A stretch of 64,000 nucleotides of DNA from JAVBMU01 sp031551755 (GCA_031551755.1 JAVBNE010000034.1:1-64000), one strand, 5' to 3'; positions 1-9,224 are shown, counted from the first letter of the stretch. Numbers and translations: made by a program. The notes: generated by a model from the sequence alone, not told the origin.

Positions 1-74
1 CGGCCACTTTGCAGCACCAATTCTACCGCCGAAGCCCGATACTCATCCGTAAACCGCCGACGCGTCGATCCCAT
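1..74 (-). CDS. IS3-family transposase OrfA, N-terminal fragment (runs off the left edge)
   Basis: Translation from ATG at 74 gives MGSTRRRFTDEYRASAVELV and a few more residues. The pattern (R/K)RR(F/Y)TDEYRxxAVxLVL is typical of the helix-turn-helix N-terminus of IS3-family OrfA proteins, which bind the element ends. A GGAAGGG ribosome binding site lies about 10 bases upstream of the ATG. Only about 24 residues are inside the window, so intactness is unknown. Confidence 0.7.
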   Translation of the reverse strand, partial: MGSTRRRFTDEYRASAVELVLQSG

Positions 75-141
75 CACCCATGTTCCCTTCCATCAGGAAC
101 CCACCAACACACCCCGTGTCCACCAAACCGGGAACGGTCCA
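1..141 (-). mobile_element. End of an IS3-family insertion sequence, cut by the window edge
   Basis: On the minus strand a transposase OrfA start lies at 74. About 65 bases upstream of it the sequence begins TGGACCGTTCCCGG (plus strand ending TCCA at 141), which looks like an IS terminus because these elements usually begin with TG. The rest of the element lies outside the window, so the other inverted repeat and the target duplication cannot be checked. The boundary at 141 is inferred. Confidence 0.5.
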
Positions 142-172
142 ACGCGTTTCTTGAACAGATCGGGGGTGCTCG

Positions 173-754
173 ATGGCGCTGGTAGGCCTGGTACGAGTCA
201 GCACGAGCAAGCAGGAGACCGCGCGCCAGCACGACGCGCTCGACCCGATCTGTGAACGGATCTTCGAAGAGACGGTGTCGGGCAAGCTCGCTGTTGACGC
301 TCGCCCAGCCCTTGGTGCAGCGATCGACTACATGCGCGGCGGCGACATGCTCACCGTCCAAGAAGTCGACCGGCTTGGCCGTAACCTCCTTGAAGGCCTA
401 CTCGTCCTCAACGACTTGTTCTCGCGCGGCATCGCAGTCAAGGTGCTCGAAGGCATCGCGGCCGGAGACCACACCGAACGCAACCTCATCCTCGACATTG
501 CCCTCGCACTGGCAGAAGACCGCCGCCGCGACATCATCCGTAAGACCCGCAACGGCCTCGATGCTGCCCGCGCACGAGGGCGCACCGGAGGTCGACCCCG
601 CGTGGTCGACGCCGATAAACGTCGCATCATCCTCGCCCGTCACCACGAAGGCGAATCCATCCGCACCATCGCCGCCGCGACGAAACTATCCATCGGCACC
701 GTTCACGCCGTCATCGCCCAAGACCGCACCGACAGCAGCTCGGCACAAGCCTGA
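173..754 (+). CDS. Serine recombinase (resolvase/invertase family)
   Basis: This is a 193-residue small serine recombinase. The N-terminal catalytic domain starts GLVRVSTSKQ, with Ser10 as the expected nucleophile that attacks DNA and Arg8 beside it. The DRLGR motif at 66-70 supplies active-site arginines. A C-terminal helix-turn-helix follows GRPR at about 140-183 and would read the crossover site. The length equals that of Tn3-type resolvases and Hin-type invertases. There is no transposase gene next to it and no obvious paired crossover site, so it is an orphan: either a resolvase left by a transposon or the plasmid-type host gene beside the IS3 end on its left. It is transcribed opposite to the rpe block. 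Family assignment is secure; its substrate is unknown. Confidence 0.9.
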   Translation: MALVGLVRVSTSKQETARQHDALDPICERIFEETVSGKLAVDARPALGAAIDYMRGGDMLTVQEVDRLGRNLLEGLLVLNDLFSRGIAVKVLEGIAAGDHTERNLILDIALALAEDRRRDIIRKTRNGLDAARARGRTGGRPRVVDADKRRIILARHHEGESIRTIAAATKLSIGTVHAVIAQDRTDSSSAQA

Positions 755-890
755 CAGACCGCCGATCGCCCTAACGCTCAATCCTGTTCCGTTACTACCA
801 AGACCCCGGAATGGGCACTTCAGCTACTTCAGCGCTTGGCACACTTTTTTTGAGCGCTATCAGGTCCAAAGGTGGCCACGACCGGTCCGC

Positions 891-1559
891 TCAGTGCCGG
901 TGCATCGACTCATCCGCCAACCGGCGCAACTCCGCGATCTCCTCAGGGACGCTCTCCGCGCCGAAGACGGCGGATCCGGCGACGAAGACGTTCGCCCCGG
1001 CGTCGGCCGCCCGTTCGATGGTTGACCGCGACACTCCCCCGTCCACCTGCACCCACAGATCCAGACCGGCCTCGCTCACCGCTTTGCGGGCCCGGCGGAT
1101 CTTCGGCAACGTGCCGTCGATGAACGGCTGTCCGCCGAAACCCGGTTCCACGGTCATGACCAGCAGCATGTCGATCTCGCTCAACAGGTCCACGAATGGT
1201 TCGAGGGCCGTCGCAGGGCGCAGCGCGAGGCCCGCCCGGGCACCCAACCGCCGGATCTCCCGGGCCAACCGCACCGGGGCGACCGCCGCCTCGGCGTGGA
1301 ACGTGACCGAGGCTGCCCCCGCTTCGGCGTATCCCGGCGCCCAGCGATCCGGGTCGGCGATCATGAGATGCGCATCCACGGGCACCGGGGAAACGTCGAC
1401 GATCCGCTCCACGACCGGCAGGCCGAGGGTCAGGTTCGGCACGAAGTGGTTGTCCATCACATCCACATGGGCGAAGTCCGCGGTGCCGATCGCGGTCAGA
1501 TCGCGTTCCAGGTTGACGAAGTCCGCCGAGAGGATGCTCGGGGAGATAAGGGAAGCCAT
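891..1559 (-). CDS. rpe: Ribulose-phosphate 3-epimerase
   Basis: The 222-residue TIM-barrel enzyme interconverts ribulose 5-phosphate and xylulose 5-phosphate in the cytosolic pentose phosphate pathway. The family motifs are all present: SPSILSADF at the N-terminus, HVDVMDNHFVPN with metal ligands, DAHLM, VEPGFGGQPF and VDGG with the phosphate-binding loop. Length matches the family. I start at ATG 1559 rather than any upstream in-frame codon because homologues begin just before SPSILSADF. No ribosome binding site is visible; a TACCCT box ends 6 bases before the ATG, so the message may be leaderless. It is the last gene of the minus-strand block, 23 bases after rsmB. Confidence 0.95.
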   Translation of the reverse strand: MASLISPSILSADFVNLERDLTAIGTADFAHVDVMDNHFVPNLTLGLPVVERIVDVSPVPVDAHLMIADPDRWAPGYAEAGAASVTFHAEAAVAPVRLAREIRRLGARAGLALRPATALEPFVDLLSEIDMLLVMTVEPGFGGQPFIDGTLPKIRRARKAVSEAGLDLWVQVDGGVSRSTIERAADAGANVFVAGSAVFGAESVPEEIAELRRLADESMHRH

Positions 1560-1582
1560 GGTGCCAGGGTAGGCAACCGGCC

Positions 1583-3025
1583 TCAGGTTCGGCGCAACAA
1601 AGTCAGATGCATGGCGTCCGTGCCGTGGATATGCGGCCACAGTTGAAGGTCGTCGCGGGTGCCGAGGTCGGGTTCGGCGCCGGGCCGCAACACGGCTCGC
1701 ACCGCGGCGGGGGTATCCAGCCGCGTCAGCCCCGGGCGCTTCTTGAGGACATCCGAAACGACCGTCTGCGTCTCCGCGAGGTGGGGAGAGCAGGTGACGT
1801 AGCCGACCACTCCCCCCGGCCGCACCGCGTCCACTGCCGAGAACAACAGTTCCCGCTGTAGACCGGCGAGCTGGGCGAGATCGGCGGGCGTCCGCCGCCA
1901 ACGCGACTCCGGACGTCGCCGCAGGGCTCCCAAACCCGTACAGGGGGCGTCCACCAGCACTCGGTCGAAAGACATGGGCTCCAGCGTTCCCAGTTCGCGG
2001 CCATCACCGGTGCGGACAGCCTCGATAGCAGCCGACGGTACGGCGGCCAGGGCCCGCTCAACAAGCTGCACCCGGTGGGGCGCGAGTTCGTTGGCCACCA
2101 GCCGGGCACCGCGTTCCGCCGCCAGCGCCCCCAACAGCGCAGCCTTCCCACCCGGCCCGGCACACAGGTCCAGCCAACGCTCGTCGGCGCCCTCCACCGG
2201 CGTTTGCGCAAATGCCAGCGTTACCAACTGGCTCCCCTCGTCCTGCACCCCCGCCCGGCCATCGCGCACGGCCTCCAGACGCGCGGGATCGCCGCCGCCG
2301 AGTACCCAGGCCGTCGGCGCCCAACGGCCCGGCGTCACTGTGCCCGCACCACGCAACGAGTCCTCATCGCTCAGCCCCGGCCGGGCAACCAAGGTGACCA
2401 ACGGGGGCGCATTATCGGCCTGCAGCAGGTCCGCGATCTCGACGACCGATCGGCCGTGACCCACCAGCGCCTCGCGCAACGCCCGTACGATCCAGGCGGG
2501 ATGACTCTCCGTGAGTCCCAGACCGGTCAGCTCATCCACATCCGCGCGCAGGGCCTGCAGCCACTCGTCCAAGCCGGTCCCCGCGATACGCCGCAGGACG
2601 GCGTTCACGAACTGCGCACTTCCCGCGCCGGTTCGCGAACGAGCCATGCCAACGGTCTCGGAGACCGCGGCGTGCGTCGCGACCCGCATCCCGAGCAGCT
2701 GATGCGCCCCCAACCGCAGGATGTCGAGCACGGGCGGATCGATCTGTGACAGCGGCCGATCCACGCAACGCTCAATGATCGCGTCGTAGCGCCCCCGCAT
2801 CCGCAACGTGCCATAGGCCAACTCGGTGGCGAAGGCCGCATCACGCCCGTCGATGTGGCGAGCCCGCAAGAGTCCGGGCAGGACGAGGTTCGCATAGGAA
2901 TCGGCGTCGTCGACCTCGCGAAGCACCTCGAAGGCAGCCAGCCGCGCGGGGTCGGTGTGCTTGCGGCGATCGGCAGGGGCCGCCGCGGTGCGGTGCGGGC
3001 GGCCGCGGCGGTGGTCGGCGCTCAT
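1583..3025 (-). CDS. rsmB: 16S rRNA (cytosine-967-C5)-methyltransferase
   Basis: The 480-residue protein has an N-terminal NusB-like RNA-binding domain (about 25-160) and a C-terminal SAM-dependent Rossmann domain. DLCAGPGGKAA is the SAM-binding motif I, VDAPCTGLG carries the release cysteine and YVTCSPHLAET carries the nucleophilic cysteine, the two-cysteine layout of the RsmB/RsmF family. It methylates C5 of a cytosine in the decoding region of 16S rRNA. The start overlaps the fmt stop by four bases (ATGA), so the two are probably translationally coupled, as is common for fmt-rsmB pairs. Confidence 0.94.
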   Translation of the reverse strand: MSADHRRGRPHRTAAAPADRRKHTDPARLAAFEVLREVDDADSYANLVLPGLLRARHIDGRDAAFATELAYGTLRMRGRYDAIIERCVDRPLSQIDPPVLDILRLGAHQLLGMRVATHAAVSETVGMARSRTGAGSAQFVNAVLRRIAGTGLDEWLQALRADVDELTGLGLTESHPAWIVRALREALVGHGRSVVEIADLLQADNAPPLVTLVARPGLSDEDSLRGAGTVTPGRWAPTAWVLGGGDPARLEAVRDGRAGVQDEGSQLVTLAFAQTPVEGADERWLDLCAGPGGKAALLGALAAERGARLVANELAPHRVQLVERALAAVPSAAIEAVRTGDGRELGTLEPMSFDRVLVDAPCTGLGALRRRPESRWRRTPADLAQLAGLQRELLFSAVDAVRPGGVVGYVTCSPHLAETQTVVSDVLKKRPGLTRLDTPAAVRAVLRPGAEPDLGTRDDLQLWPHIHGTDAMHLTLLRRT

Positions 3026-3960
3026 GCCGCTTCCCCACCCAGGACGACCCGGTCGCCCAGCCTGGCACCGCGCGCCCAGTCCGCAGCCGCCATGTGTTTC
3101 TTGCCTGCGGGGGCAACCTCACCGAGCTGAACCGCATGAGTGGCGGTCCCCGCGAGCACCTCCTTCTTGGTGACCAACAGCTCACCGGGCGCGAGGCCGG
3201 TCACCTCCGATCGCAGACGGACCGCACCGAGCCCCAGGCGCGAACCATCCGGCAGCGTCGTCCACGCCCCGGGCTCGGGAGTGCATCCTCGGATGCGGCG
3301 ATCGACGGCCAGCGCCGGATGCGACCAGGCCACCCGGGCATCCGCCGGCTGAAGCTTCGGGGCGATGCTCACCCCATGCTGATCCTGATCAATGGGCCGG
3401 GCCGAACCATCGGCGATGGCATCCAGGGTCGCGAGGAGCAGCCCCGCACCGGAGTCAGCGAGCCGCCCGAGCAGGTCACCGGCCGTGTCCCGGGGCCGAA
3501 TGGTCTCGGTGGTCGTGCCGTAAACCGGCCCGGCATCCAGCTCGGGGACGATGCCGAACGTGGTCGCGCCCGTGATCTCGTCCCCCGCGATGATCGCCCG
3601 TTGGACGGGCGCCGCGCCACGCCACGCGGGCAGCAGCGAGAAGTGCAGGTTGACCCAGCCGTGCGGGATGGCGGCGAGGGTGTCGGCAGGCAGGATCTCG
3701 CCGTAGGCAACCACTGCGGCACAGTCGACCCGAAGCTCCGAGAGCTGGTCGATGAAGTCGCTCCCCCGGGGGCGGTCGGTGATCACGGGGATCCCGAGTT
3801 CATTCGCACGGTTGCGGACCGGGCTCGGGACCTGGCGGCGCCCACGGCCCGCCGCGGCATCCGCGCGGGTCAGGACGGCCACTACCTCGTGGGCCGATTC
3901 GTGCAGTGCCTCCAGGGCGGGTATCGCGACGTGTGGGGTACCGGCGAACAGCAGACGCAT
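3022..3960 (-). CDS. fmt: Methionyl-tRNA formyltransferase
   Basis: The 312-residue enzyme transfers a formyl group from 10-formyl-tetrahydrofolate to initiator Met-tRNA. The N-terminal Rossmann formyltransferase domain opens with RLLFAGTPHVAIPAL and has the active-site signature NLHFSLLPAWRGAAPVQRAI, which includes the catalytic Asn and His. A C-terminal OB-like tRNA-binding domain follows (about 215-312). Length is normal. It overlaps rsmB by four bases and lies 36 bases downstream of the HAD gene. Confidence 0.95.
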   Translation of the reverse strand: MRLLFAGTPHVAIPALEALHESAHEVVAVLTRADAAAGRGRRQVPSPVRNRANELGIPVITDRPRGSDFIDQLSELRVDCAAVVAYGEILPADTLAAIPHGWVNLHFSLLPAWRGAAPVQRAIIAGDEITGATTFGIVPELDAGPVYGTTTETIRPRDTAGDLLGRLADSGAGLLLATLDAIADGSARPIDQDQHGVSIAPKLQPADARVAWSHPALAVDRRIRGCTPEPGAWTTLPDGSRLGLGAVRLRSEVTGLAPGELLVTKKEVLAGTATHAVQLGEVAPAGKKHMAAADWARGARLGDRVVLGGEAA

Positions 3961-3996
3961 GCACGCGAGTCTAGTGTCGGCCCAGGTCGCTGTCGG

Positions 3997-4608
3997 TCAG
4001 TGGGCCCCCACCGCGATGCCACGCGCGATCAGGTCGGCACGCAGCTCATCGGTGGAGGTGAACAGGTGGGTCTGGAGCCCGCATTCTGCGGCAACGGCGG
4101 TGTTGGCGGGGACGTCGTCGACAAAGAGCGTGGTGGCGGGGTTCAGGCCACAACGGTCGATGGCAAGAGTGAAGATCCGCGGGTCCGGTTTGGCCAGTCC
4201 GACGCTCCCCGAGACCACGACGTCGTCGAGCAAGGTAGTCGCCGGAGCCGCGACGGCCGCATGCTGGAAGGTCTCAGCGGACCAGTTCGTCAACCCGTAG
4301 AGCCTCAGGCCGAGGCCGCGCAGCTCGGCGACCAGCTCCGCGGAGCCCTCGACCGGACCGGCGAGCGTGGCCGCGAAGTTCTCGAGGTAGAAGTCGAAGG
4401 CGGGCAGATGCTGGGGGTGGCTGGTGCCCACCAACTCGCGGGCCACCGACCAGGGCCGGCCCGCATCCTGGAGCTTGTTCATGTCCGCGAACCCGATATC
4501 GGCGAAGAATGCGTCGACCGCCTCGCGATCCATGTGGCCCTCGTAGGCGAGGTAGGGGTCCCAGTGGACCAGCACGTTACCGAAGTCGAGGAGCAGGGCG
4601 TCGATCAC
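3997..4608 (-). CDS. HAD-superfamily phosphatase (YihX-like)
   Basis: This 203-residue protein has the haloacid dehalogenase fold. Motif I is LLDFGNVLV with nucleophile Asp8; the usual second Asp is Gly10, as in the YihX-type subgroup. Motif II is LTNWS, motif III the Lys in GLAKPDP, and motif IV is FVDDVPANT. Such proteins hydrolyse phosphate esters, often sugar phosphates; the substrate here cannot be told from sequence. The start overlaps the end of priA by four bases, so it is cotranscribed with priA and fmt. Confidence 0.88.
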   Translation of the reverse strand: MIDALLLDFGNVLVHWDPYLAYEGHMDREAVDAFFADIGFADMNKLQDAGRPWSVARELVGTSHPQHLPAFDFYLENFAATLAGPVEGSAELVAELRGLGLRLYGLTNWSAETFQHAAVAAPATTLLDDVVVSGSVGLAKPDPRIFTLAIDRCGLNPATTLFVDDVPANTAVAAECGLQTHLFTSTDELRADLIARGIAVGAH

Positions 4609-6737
4609 AACATCTCCTTGGGGTCGAGCTGAACACGTACCGTGCCACTTTCGCGGCGGGCCGAACGGACCGCCATCGAGGCCGCAAGCTGCTGAGCGAG
4701 GAGCCGGCCATGGTCTCGGGGAACTCGGATGACGACCCGGACCACCGGGGCCAGCGTGTCCTGCCGGCCGGTGTCGACGAGCTCTGTGGGTCCGAGCACA
4801 GTCGCCGAGGTGGCCAGCGGCACCCGCGTTGTGACCGCATCCACCGCTATCCGGTCACCGGTGATGGCAGCAACCCGCACCGCAGGCGGAAGACCCAACT
4901 CGATCCGCTCGGCGAGCTCACGACCAGCCAGCCCGGCCGGATCCCACCGCACCAGCGCATTCGTCGGCATCGGTGCCGCATTCCCGACGAGCAGCACCTG
5001 ACCGCCGACGCTGGCCGGGCGCACCAATGCCGCGGCGGACAACCAACGGTGCAGTGCTTCAGTGGCCACCGCGAGTCCAACTCCCGCTGTGCTGACTGCG
5101 GCGTCGAGCAACAGCGCCGTCGCGTACCCGCCCACCGCGACCGGCTCAGCACCGGGCGTGGCCACCACCAATGCCGGTTTGGCACTCACCGCGTCGATCA
5201 CGCCGTCCGCTGCGCGGGCGCCGGAGACCCGCACTGCAGTGTTCGGGAACGCACGGCCGAGTTCCTCAGCCGTGCGATCCGTCCCCACCCGCACCGACCG
5301 GACCTGGTGCCCATGGCACTCTGGGCAGCTCCAGCCACCTGCCAATGCCCCGCACCAGGAACACTGCGGAGTGGCGCCTGCCCCCTTGAGGGCCAGCGGT
5401 CCGGAACAGGTCGTACAGCGCACGACCGCCCGGCAGTGGGCACATGCCACCACCGGCACGTAGCCGGCGCGTGGAACCTGGATGAGCACAGGTCCGTGGG
5501 CCAGCGCCTCCCGGGCGGCGCGCCAGGCCGCCGAAGGAATCCGGGCGCCAGCCGCCGGGCCCTCCGCGGCCAGCTCCGTGGACGTGAGTGCCCGGACGCG
5601 TGGCGCACGGCTTCGCAGGACCTCCCGGGGAGCCGCTACCGCACGGGCCCAGCCCGACTCGACCAACGCCTGGGCGGCGACAGTGCAGCCGTGCGAACCG
5701 AGCAGGTAGGCGCATCCGGCCTGCTCGCTCCGGATCGCCAGTACCTCGCGCACATGCGGATAGGGCGCCCGTGGCTCCGTCAGGGTGTCCTCCCCGTCGT
5801 TCCAGCACACCACCAGGCCCAGATCCATGACCGGCGCGAAGGCCGCCGCCCGGGTTCCCACGACGATGCTTGCCTCCCCCCGCAGCGCGGCCAGGAAGGC
5901 ACGGTACCGGGCAGCCGGGCCGTCGTCCGCCGTCAGGCGCGCAACCGGACCGTGCTCACGGGCGGTGCGGGTCGCAAGACCGAGAACGTCCAGCGCATGG
6001 CACACCCGGGCGACGTCCCGGGCATCGGGGAGGACGACCAGCGCACCACGTCCGGCCTGGGCAGCCGTCCGGGCAGCCTCGGCGATCGCCTGGGTCCAAT
6101 GAGGCACCTCGCCTGGGCCATCGGTGGCAATCCCTGGCAGGGCCGTCCAGACCGCCCGTGGTGAACGACCGCCCGCGATATGGCCTAGAAGGGCGGCTCC
6201 GCCCCGGTAGTCGGCCCACACCGACCTCCCCAATGCCCCCGCCGAATCCACCGGCTCGGCGGGACGGGCGGCAGCCGCCTCCGTCCGGGCATGCCGCGGC
6301 GGGATGGCGAGCCGGAGCACATCGGAAAGCGTCCCCGCGTAGTAGTCCGCGACCGCCCGCGCAAGCTTCGCCACGTCACGGGTCAGCACTCTCTCGGGAG
6401 AGACCACCCGTCGCAGCGGCAACAGCTGCCCCGGGTGTTCACTGCGCGGACGGCGGTCAAGGAGGAACCCTTGGACGTCCTGTCCGGCGAACCGCACCCG
6501 GACCCGAACGCCCGGCTGAGCCTCCTCGGCCATCGCGGCCGGCACCAGGTAGTCAAACACCCGATCCAGGTGCGCCGGGGTCACGTCGAGCGCGACCTGG
6601 GCGATCGGCAACTCCCCCGCGACCTCGACCGGTGCCGCTGACTGACGTGCCGAGGTGGGTGCCCGACGCGCCGGGACGGGTGCGCTGTCGAGTCCAGGCA
6701 GGCTCAGTTGCCCCTGCGGATCCTCGGCATTCACCAC
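4605..6737 (-). CDS. priA: Primosomal protein N' (PriA), actinobacterial helicase-degenerate form
   Basis: The 710-residue protein follows the PriA plan: an N-terminal 3' DNA-binding domain (about 40-140), a helicase core, and a zinc module with four CxxC pairs (CAHC, CTTC, CSWC, CPEC). The core is degenerate. Where Walker A (GxxGSGKT) should be I read RAVWTALPG, and the DEEH box reads WNDGED, so ATP-driven unwinding is unlikely. This loss is known in actinobacterial PriA proteins. The intact zinc module suggests it still assembles the replication-restart complex. Start is GTG 6737, with GTG 6734 equally possible. Confidence 0.9.
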   Translation of the reverse strand: MVNAEDPQGQLSLPGLDSAPVPARRAPTSARQSAAPVEVAGELPIAQVALDVTPAHLDRVFDYLVPAAMAEEAQPGVRVRVRFAGQDVQGFLLDRRPRSEHPGQLLPLRRVVSPERVLTRDVAKLARAVADYYAGTLSDVLRLAIPPRHARTEAAAARPAEPVDSAGALGRSVWADYRGGAALLGHIAGGRSPRAVWTALPGIATDGPGEVPHWTQAIAEAARTAAQAGRGALVVLPDARDVARVCHALDVLGLATRTAREHGPVARLTADDGPAARYRAFLAALRGEASIVVGTRAAAFAPVMDLGLVVCWNDGEDTLTEPRAPYPHVREVLAIRSEQAGCAYLLGSHGCTVAAQALVESGWARAVAAPREVLRSRAPRVRALTSTELAAEGPAAGARIPSAAWRAAREALAHGPVLIQVPRAGYVPVVACAHCRAVVRCTTCSGPLALKGAGATPQCSWCGALAGGWSCPECHGHQVRSVRVGTDRTAEELGRAFPNTAVRVSGARAADGVIDAVSAKPALVVATPGAEPVAVGGYATALLLDAAVSTAGVGLAVATEALHRWLSAAALVRPASVGGQVLLVGNAAPMPTNALVRWDPAGLAGRELAERIELGLPPAVRVAAITGDRIAVDAVTTRVPLATSATVLGPTELVDTGRQDTLAPVVRVVIRVPRDHGRLLAQQLAASMAVRSARRESGTVRVQLDPKEML

Positions 6738-6758
6738 CAGGCCATCACAGCACAGGGG

Positions 6759-7955
6759 TCAGACGGCCGATTGCAGATCACCGATGCGGTCGGTCCGTTC
6801 CCAGGTGAAGTCAGGCAGCTCACGACCGAAATGCCCGTAGGTGGCCGTCGGCAGGTAGATCGGCCGCAGCAAGTCGAGATCCCGGATGATCGCCGCCGGC
6901 CGCAGGTCGAAGACCTCCCGCACGGCCTTGGTGATCCGCTCGACCGAGACCGACTCCGTACCGAAGGTCTCGACATACAGGCCCACCGGGTGCGAGACAC
7001 CGATCGCGTAGGCGACCTGCACCTCACAGCGGCGAGCCAGCCCGGCGGCCACCACATTCTTCGCGATCCACCGCAGCATGTACGCGGCCGACCGGTCGAC
7101 TTTGGAGGGGTCCTTGCCCGAGAAGGCACCGCCGCCGTGGCGGGCCATCCCCCCGTAGGTGTCGACGATGATCTTGCGCCCGGTCAACCCGGCATCCGCA
7201 GCCGGGCCACCCACCACGAACGAGCCGGTCGGATTCACGAAGAGCCGGGGCGCGGACACGTCGAGGTCGAGATCGGCGGCCTCGAGGACAGGTGCCACCA
7301 CCAGCTCCGCCACCTGCCGCTGCAGGTCGTCCTGGCGCACCTCAGGGTCGTGCTGGGTGGAAAGCACCACCGTATCCAGTCGCACCGCGCGGTCCCCGTC
7401 ATACCCCACCGTCACCTGAGTCTTCCCGTCGGGTCGCAAGCCGTCGATGATCCGCTCCTTGCGGACCTCGGCGAGCCGTTCGGCGAGCCGGTGCGCGAGC
7501 CAGCCCGGAAGCGGCATGAGCTGCGGCGTCTCATCGGAGGCGTAACCGAACATCAGACCCTGGTCGCCTGCTCCTTGGCGGTCGAGCGGATCGTCGGCGG
7601 CGGCCTCGAGCCGCCGTTCGTGGGAGGTGTCGACACCCTGCGCGATGTCGGGAGACTGCTGGCCGATCGAAACCGAGACCCCGCAGGAGTCGGCGTCGAA
7701 GCCGATGACGGAGGAGTTGTATCCGATCCCCCGCACGACGTCGCGCACGATCTGCGGGATCTCCACATAGGCGTGGGTCGTCACCTCGCCCGTGACGTGA
7801 ACCAACCCAGTGGTCACCATGGTCTCGACGGCGGCCCGCGACACTGGGTCCTGCATCAACATCGCGTCGAGAATTGCGTCGGAGATCTGATCGCAGACCT
7901 TGTCCGGGTGACCCTCGGTCACCGATTCGGAGGTAAACAGACGAAGCTCAGCCAT
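6759..7955 (-). CDS. metK: S-adenosylmethionine synthetase
   Basis: The 398-residue enzyme makes S-adenosylmethionine from methionine and ATP. It has the N-terminal signature TSESVTEGHPDKVCDQISDA, the central GRKIIVDTYGG and the glycine-rich P-loop-like GGGAFSGKDPSKVDRSAAY. Length is standard for the homotetrameric bacterial enzyme. It lies between coaBC (9 bases upstream) and priA (21 bases downstream), the same neighbourhood as in mycobacteria. No SAM riboswitch is visible upstream; the gene is internal to the block. Confidence 0.97.
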   Translation of the reverse strand: MAELRLFTSESVTEGHPDKVCDQISDAILDAMLMQDPVSRAAVETMVTTGLVHVTGEVTTHAYVEIPQIVRDVVRGIGYNSSVIGFDADSCGVSVSIGQQSPDIAQGVDTSHERRLEAAADDPLDRQGAGDQGLMFGYASDETPQLMPLPGWLAHRLAERLAEVRKERIIDGLRPDGKTQVTVGYDGDRAVRLDTVVLSTQHDPEVRQDDLQRQVAELVVAPVLEAADLDLDVSAPRLFVNPTGSFVVGGPAADAGLTGRKIIVDTYGGMARHGGGAFSGKDPSKVDRSAAYMLRWIAKNVVAAGLARRCEVQVAYAIGVSHPVGLYVETFGTESVSVERITKAVREVFDLRPAAIIRDLDLLRPIYLPTATYGHFGRELPDFTWERTDRIGDLQSAV

Positions 7956-7964
7956 GTCGTGAGC

Positions 7965-9203
7965 CTACGATCCAGCGGGGCACGAAGAGGCCCGATTGCT
8001 CATCGGCGTGAGCATTTTCACCACCACATCCCAGATTCCGTCGGCAACCGCGCGTTTACTTCCCCGTACCGAAGCCACTATCTCCCCACGACCGTCGACG
8101 ATCGTGACGTCGTTATCCGGCACCGCGAAGCCCTTGCCGTCGCCGACGGCGTTGATCGCCATCAGATCCGCACCTTTACGTCGCGCCTTCGCCTGGCCGA
8201 GTTCCAGCACGGTATGTTCACCGTCGCCGGTCTCGGCGGCGAAGCCCACCACAACCTGATCCGGCCGTGACCGTTCACGGGCGAGCCCGGCGAGCACATC
8301 GGGGTTCTCCACCAATTCCAGCGACGGCGGTGGGCCGGCCGACTTCTTGATCTTGACGCCGGTCGTCCGGGCCGGCCGGAAGTCGGCCACCGCGGCCGCC
8401 ATGACAACGACGTCCGCCTGCCGGGCCGCACGGCGCACGGCCAACTCAAGTTCGGCGGTGGACTCAACGTGGACCACCTGCGCGAAACCCTCGACGGCCA
8501 ACCTCGGATCGAGATTCGCCGCCACCAAAGTGACGTGCCCGCCCCTGTCACGCGCCGCAGTCGCCAGCGCGATGCCTTGGCGCCCACTGGATCGATTGCC
8601 GATAAAACGCACAGGGTCGATGGGCTCGCGGGTGCCACCGGCGGAAATGACCACCCGACGGCCCGTCAGGTCGCCCCCAGGTGCGCAGGCGGCCAGCGCC
8701 GTCTGCATGATCGCGAGAGGCTCCGGGAGTCGTCCCGGACCCGTATCGGATCCGGTCAGGCGGCCGGATGCAGGTTCTATCACCTGGACTCCGCGAGAGC
8801 GCAGCGTCGCCACATTCGCCACGGTCGCCGGGTTTTCCCACATCTCGGTGTGCATGGCTGGGGCCAGCACGACCGGGCAACGCGCCGTCAGGAGGGTGGA
8901 CGTCAACAGGTCATCGGCACGGCCGGTGGCTGCGCGGGCGAGCAGATCGGCGGTCGCCGGGGCAACGATCACAAGGTCCGCTTCCTGACCGAGCCGCACA
9001 TGCGGAACGTCTTCGGCGTGGTCGAAGACGTTCTCCGCAACCGGATGTCCCGAGAGCGCCGCCCATGTGGGGGCACCCACGAACTTCAAAGCCGAAGCGG
9101 TCGGCACGACGTGGACGTCGTGCCCGGCCTCGCGAAGCAACCGCAACAGGAGCACCGCCTTATAGGCCGCGATCCCGCCGGACACCCCCAACACGATCCG
9201 CAT
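7965..9203 (-). CDS. coaBC: Bifunctional phosphopantothenoylcysteine decarboxylase / phosphopantothenate-cysteine ligase
   Basis: The 412-residue fusion carries out two steps of coenzyme A synthesis. The N-terminal CoaC half (1 to about 180) is an FMN-dependent decarboxylase opening with LGVSGGIAAYKA; the substrate-binding PxMNxxMW motif reads PAMHTEMW, the form seen in actinobacteria. The C-terminal CoaB half (about 185-412) adds cysteine to 4'-phosphopantothenate and has GGTREPIDPVRFIGNRSSG and the KIKKSAG lysine motif. It sits 21 bases downstream of rpoZ and 9 bases upstream of metK. Confidence 0.96.
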   Translation of the reverse strand: MRIVLGVSGGIAAYKAVLLLRLLREAGHDVHVVPTASALKFVGAPTWAALSGHPVAENVFDHAEDVPHVRLGQEADLVIVAPATADLLARAATGRADDLLTSTLLTARCPVVLAPAMHTEMWENPATVANVATLRSRGVQVIEPASGRLTGSDTGPGRLPEPLAIMQTALAACAPGGDLTGRRVVISAGGTREPIDPVRFIGNRSSGRQGIALATAARDRGGHVTLVAANLDPRLAVEGFAQVVHVESTAELELAVRRAARQADVVVMAAAVADFRPARTTGVKIKKSAGPPPSLELVENPDVLAGLARERSRPDQVVVGFAAETGDGEHTVLELGQAKARRKGADLMAINAVGDGKGFAVPDNDVTIVDGRGEIVASVRGSKRAVADGIWDVVVKMLTPMSNRASSCPAGS

Positions 9204-9224
9204 GGCGAGTTCCTGGGGTCGGGA

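Noticed and set aside
831..858. AGCGCT...AGCGCT inverted repeat with a T-run after rpe
   Set aside because: Only six base pairs, a 16-base loop, and the T-run lies in the loop, so a terminator is not convincing.
811..1572. Long plus-strand frame opposite rpe
   Set aside because: Antisense shadow of a clear rpe gene, with low-complexity Ser/Arg/Ala product.
7955..7964. SAM riboswitch before metK
   Set aside because: Only nine bases separate coaBC and metK start regions, leaving no room for a leader.
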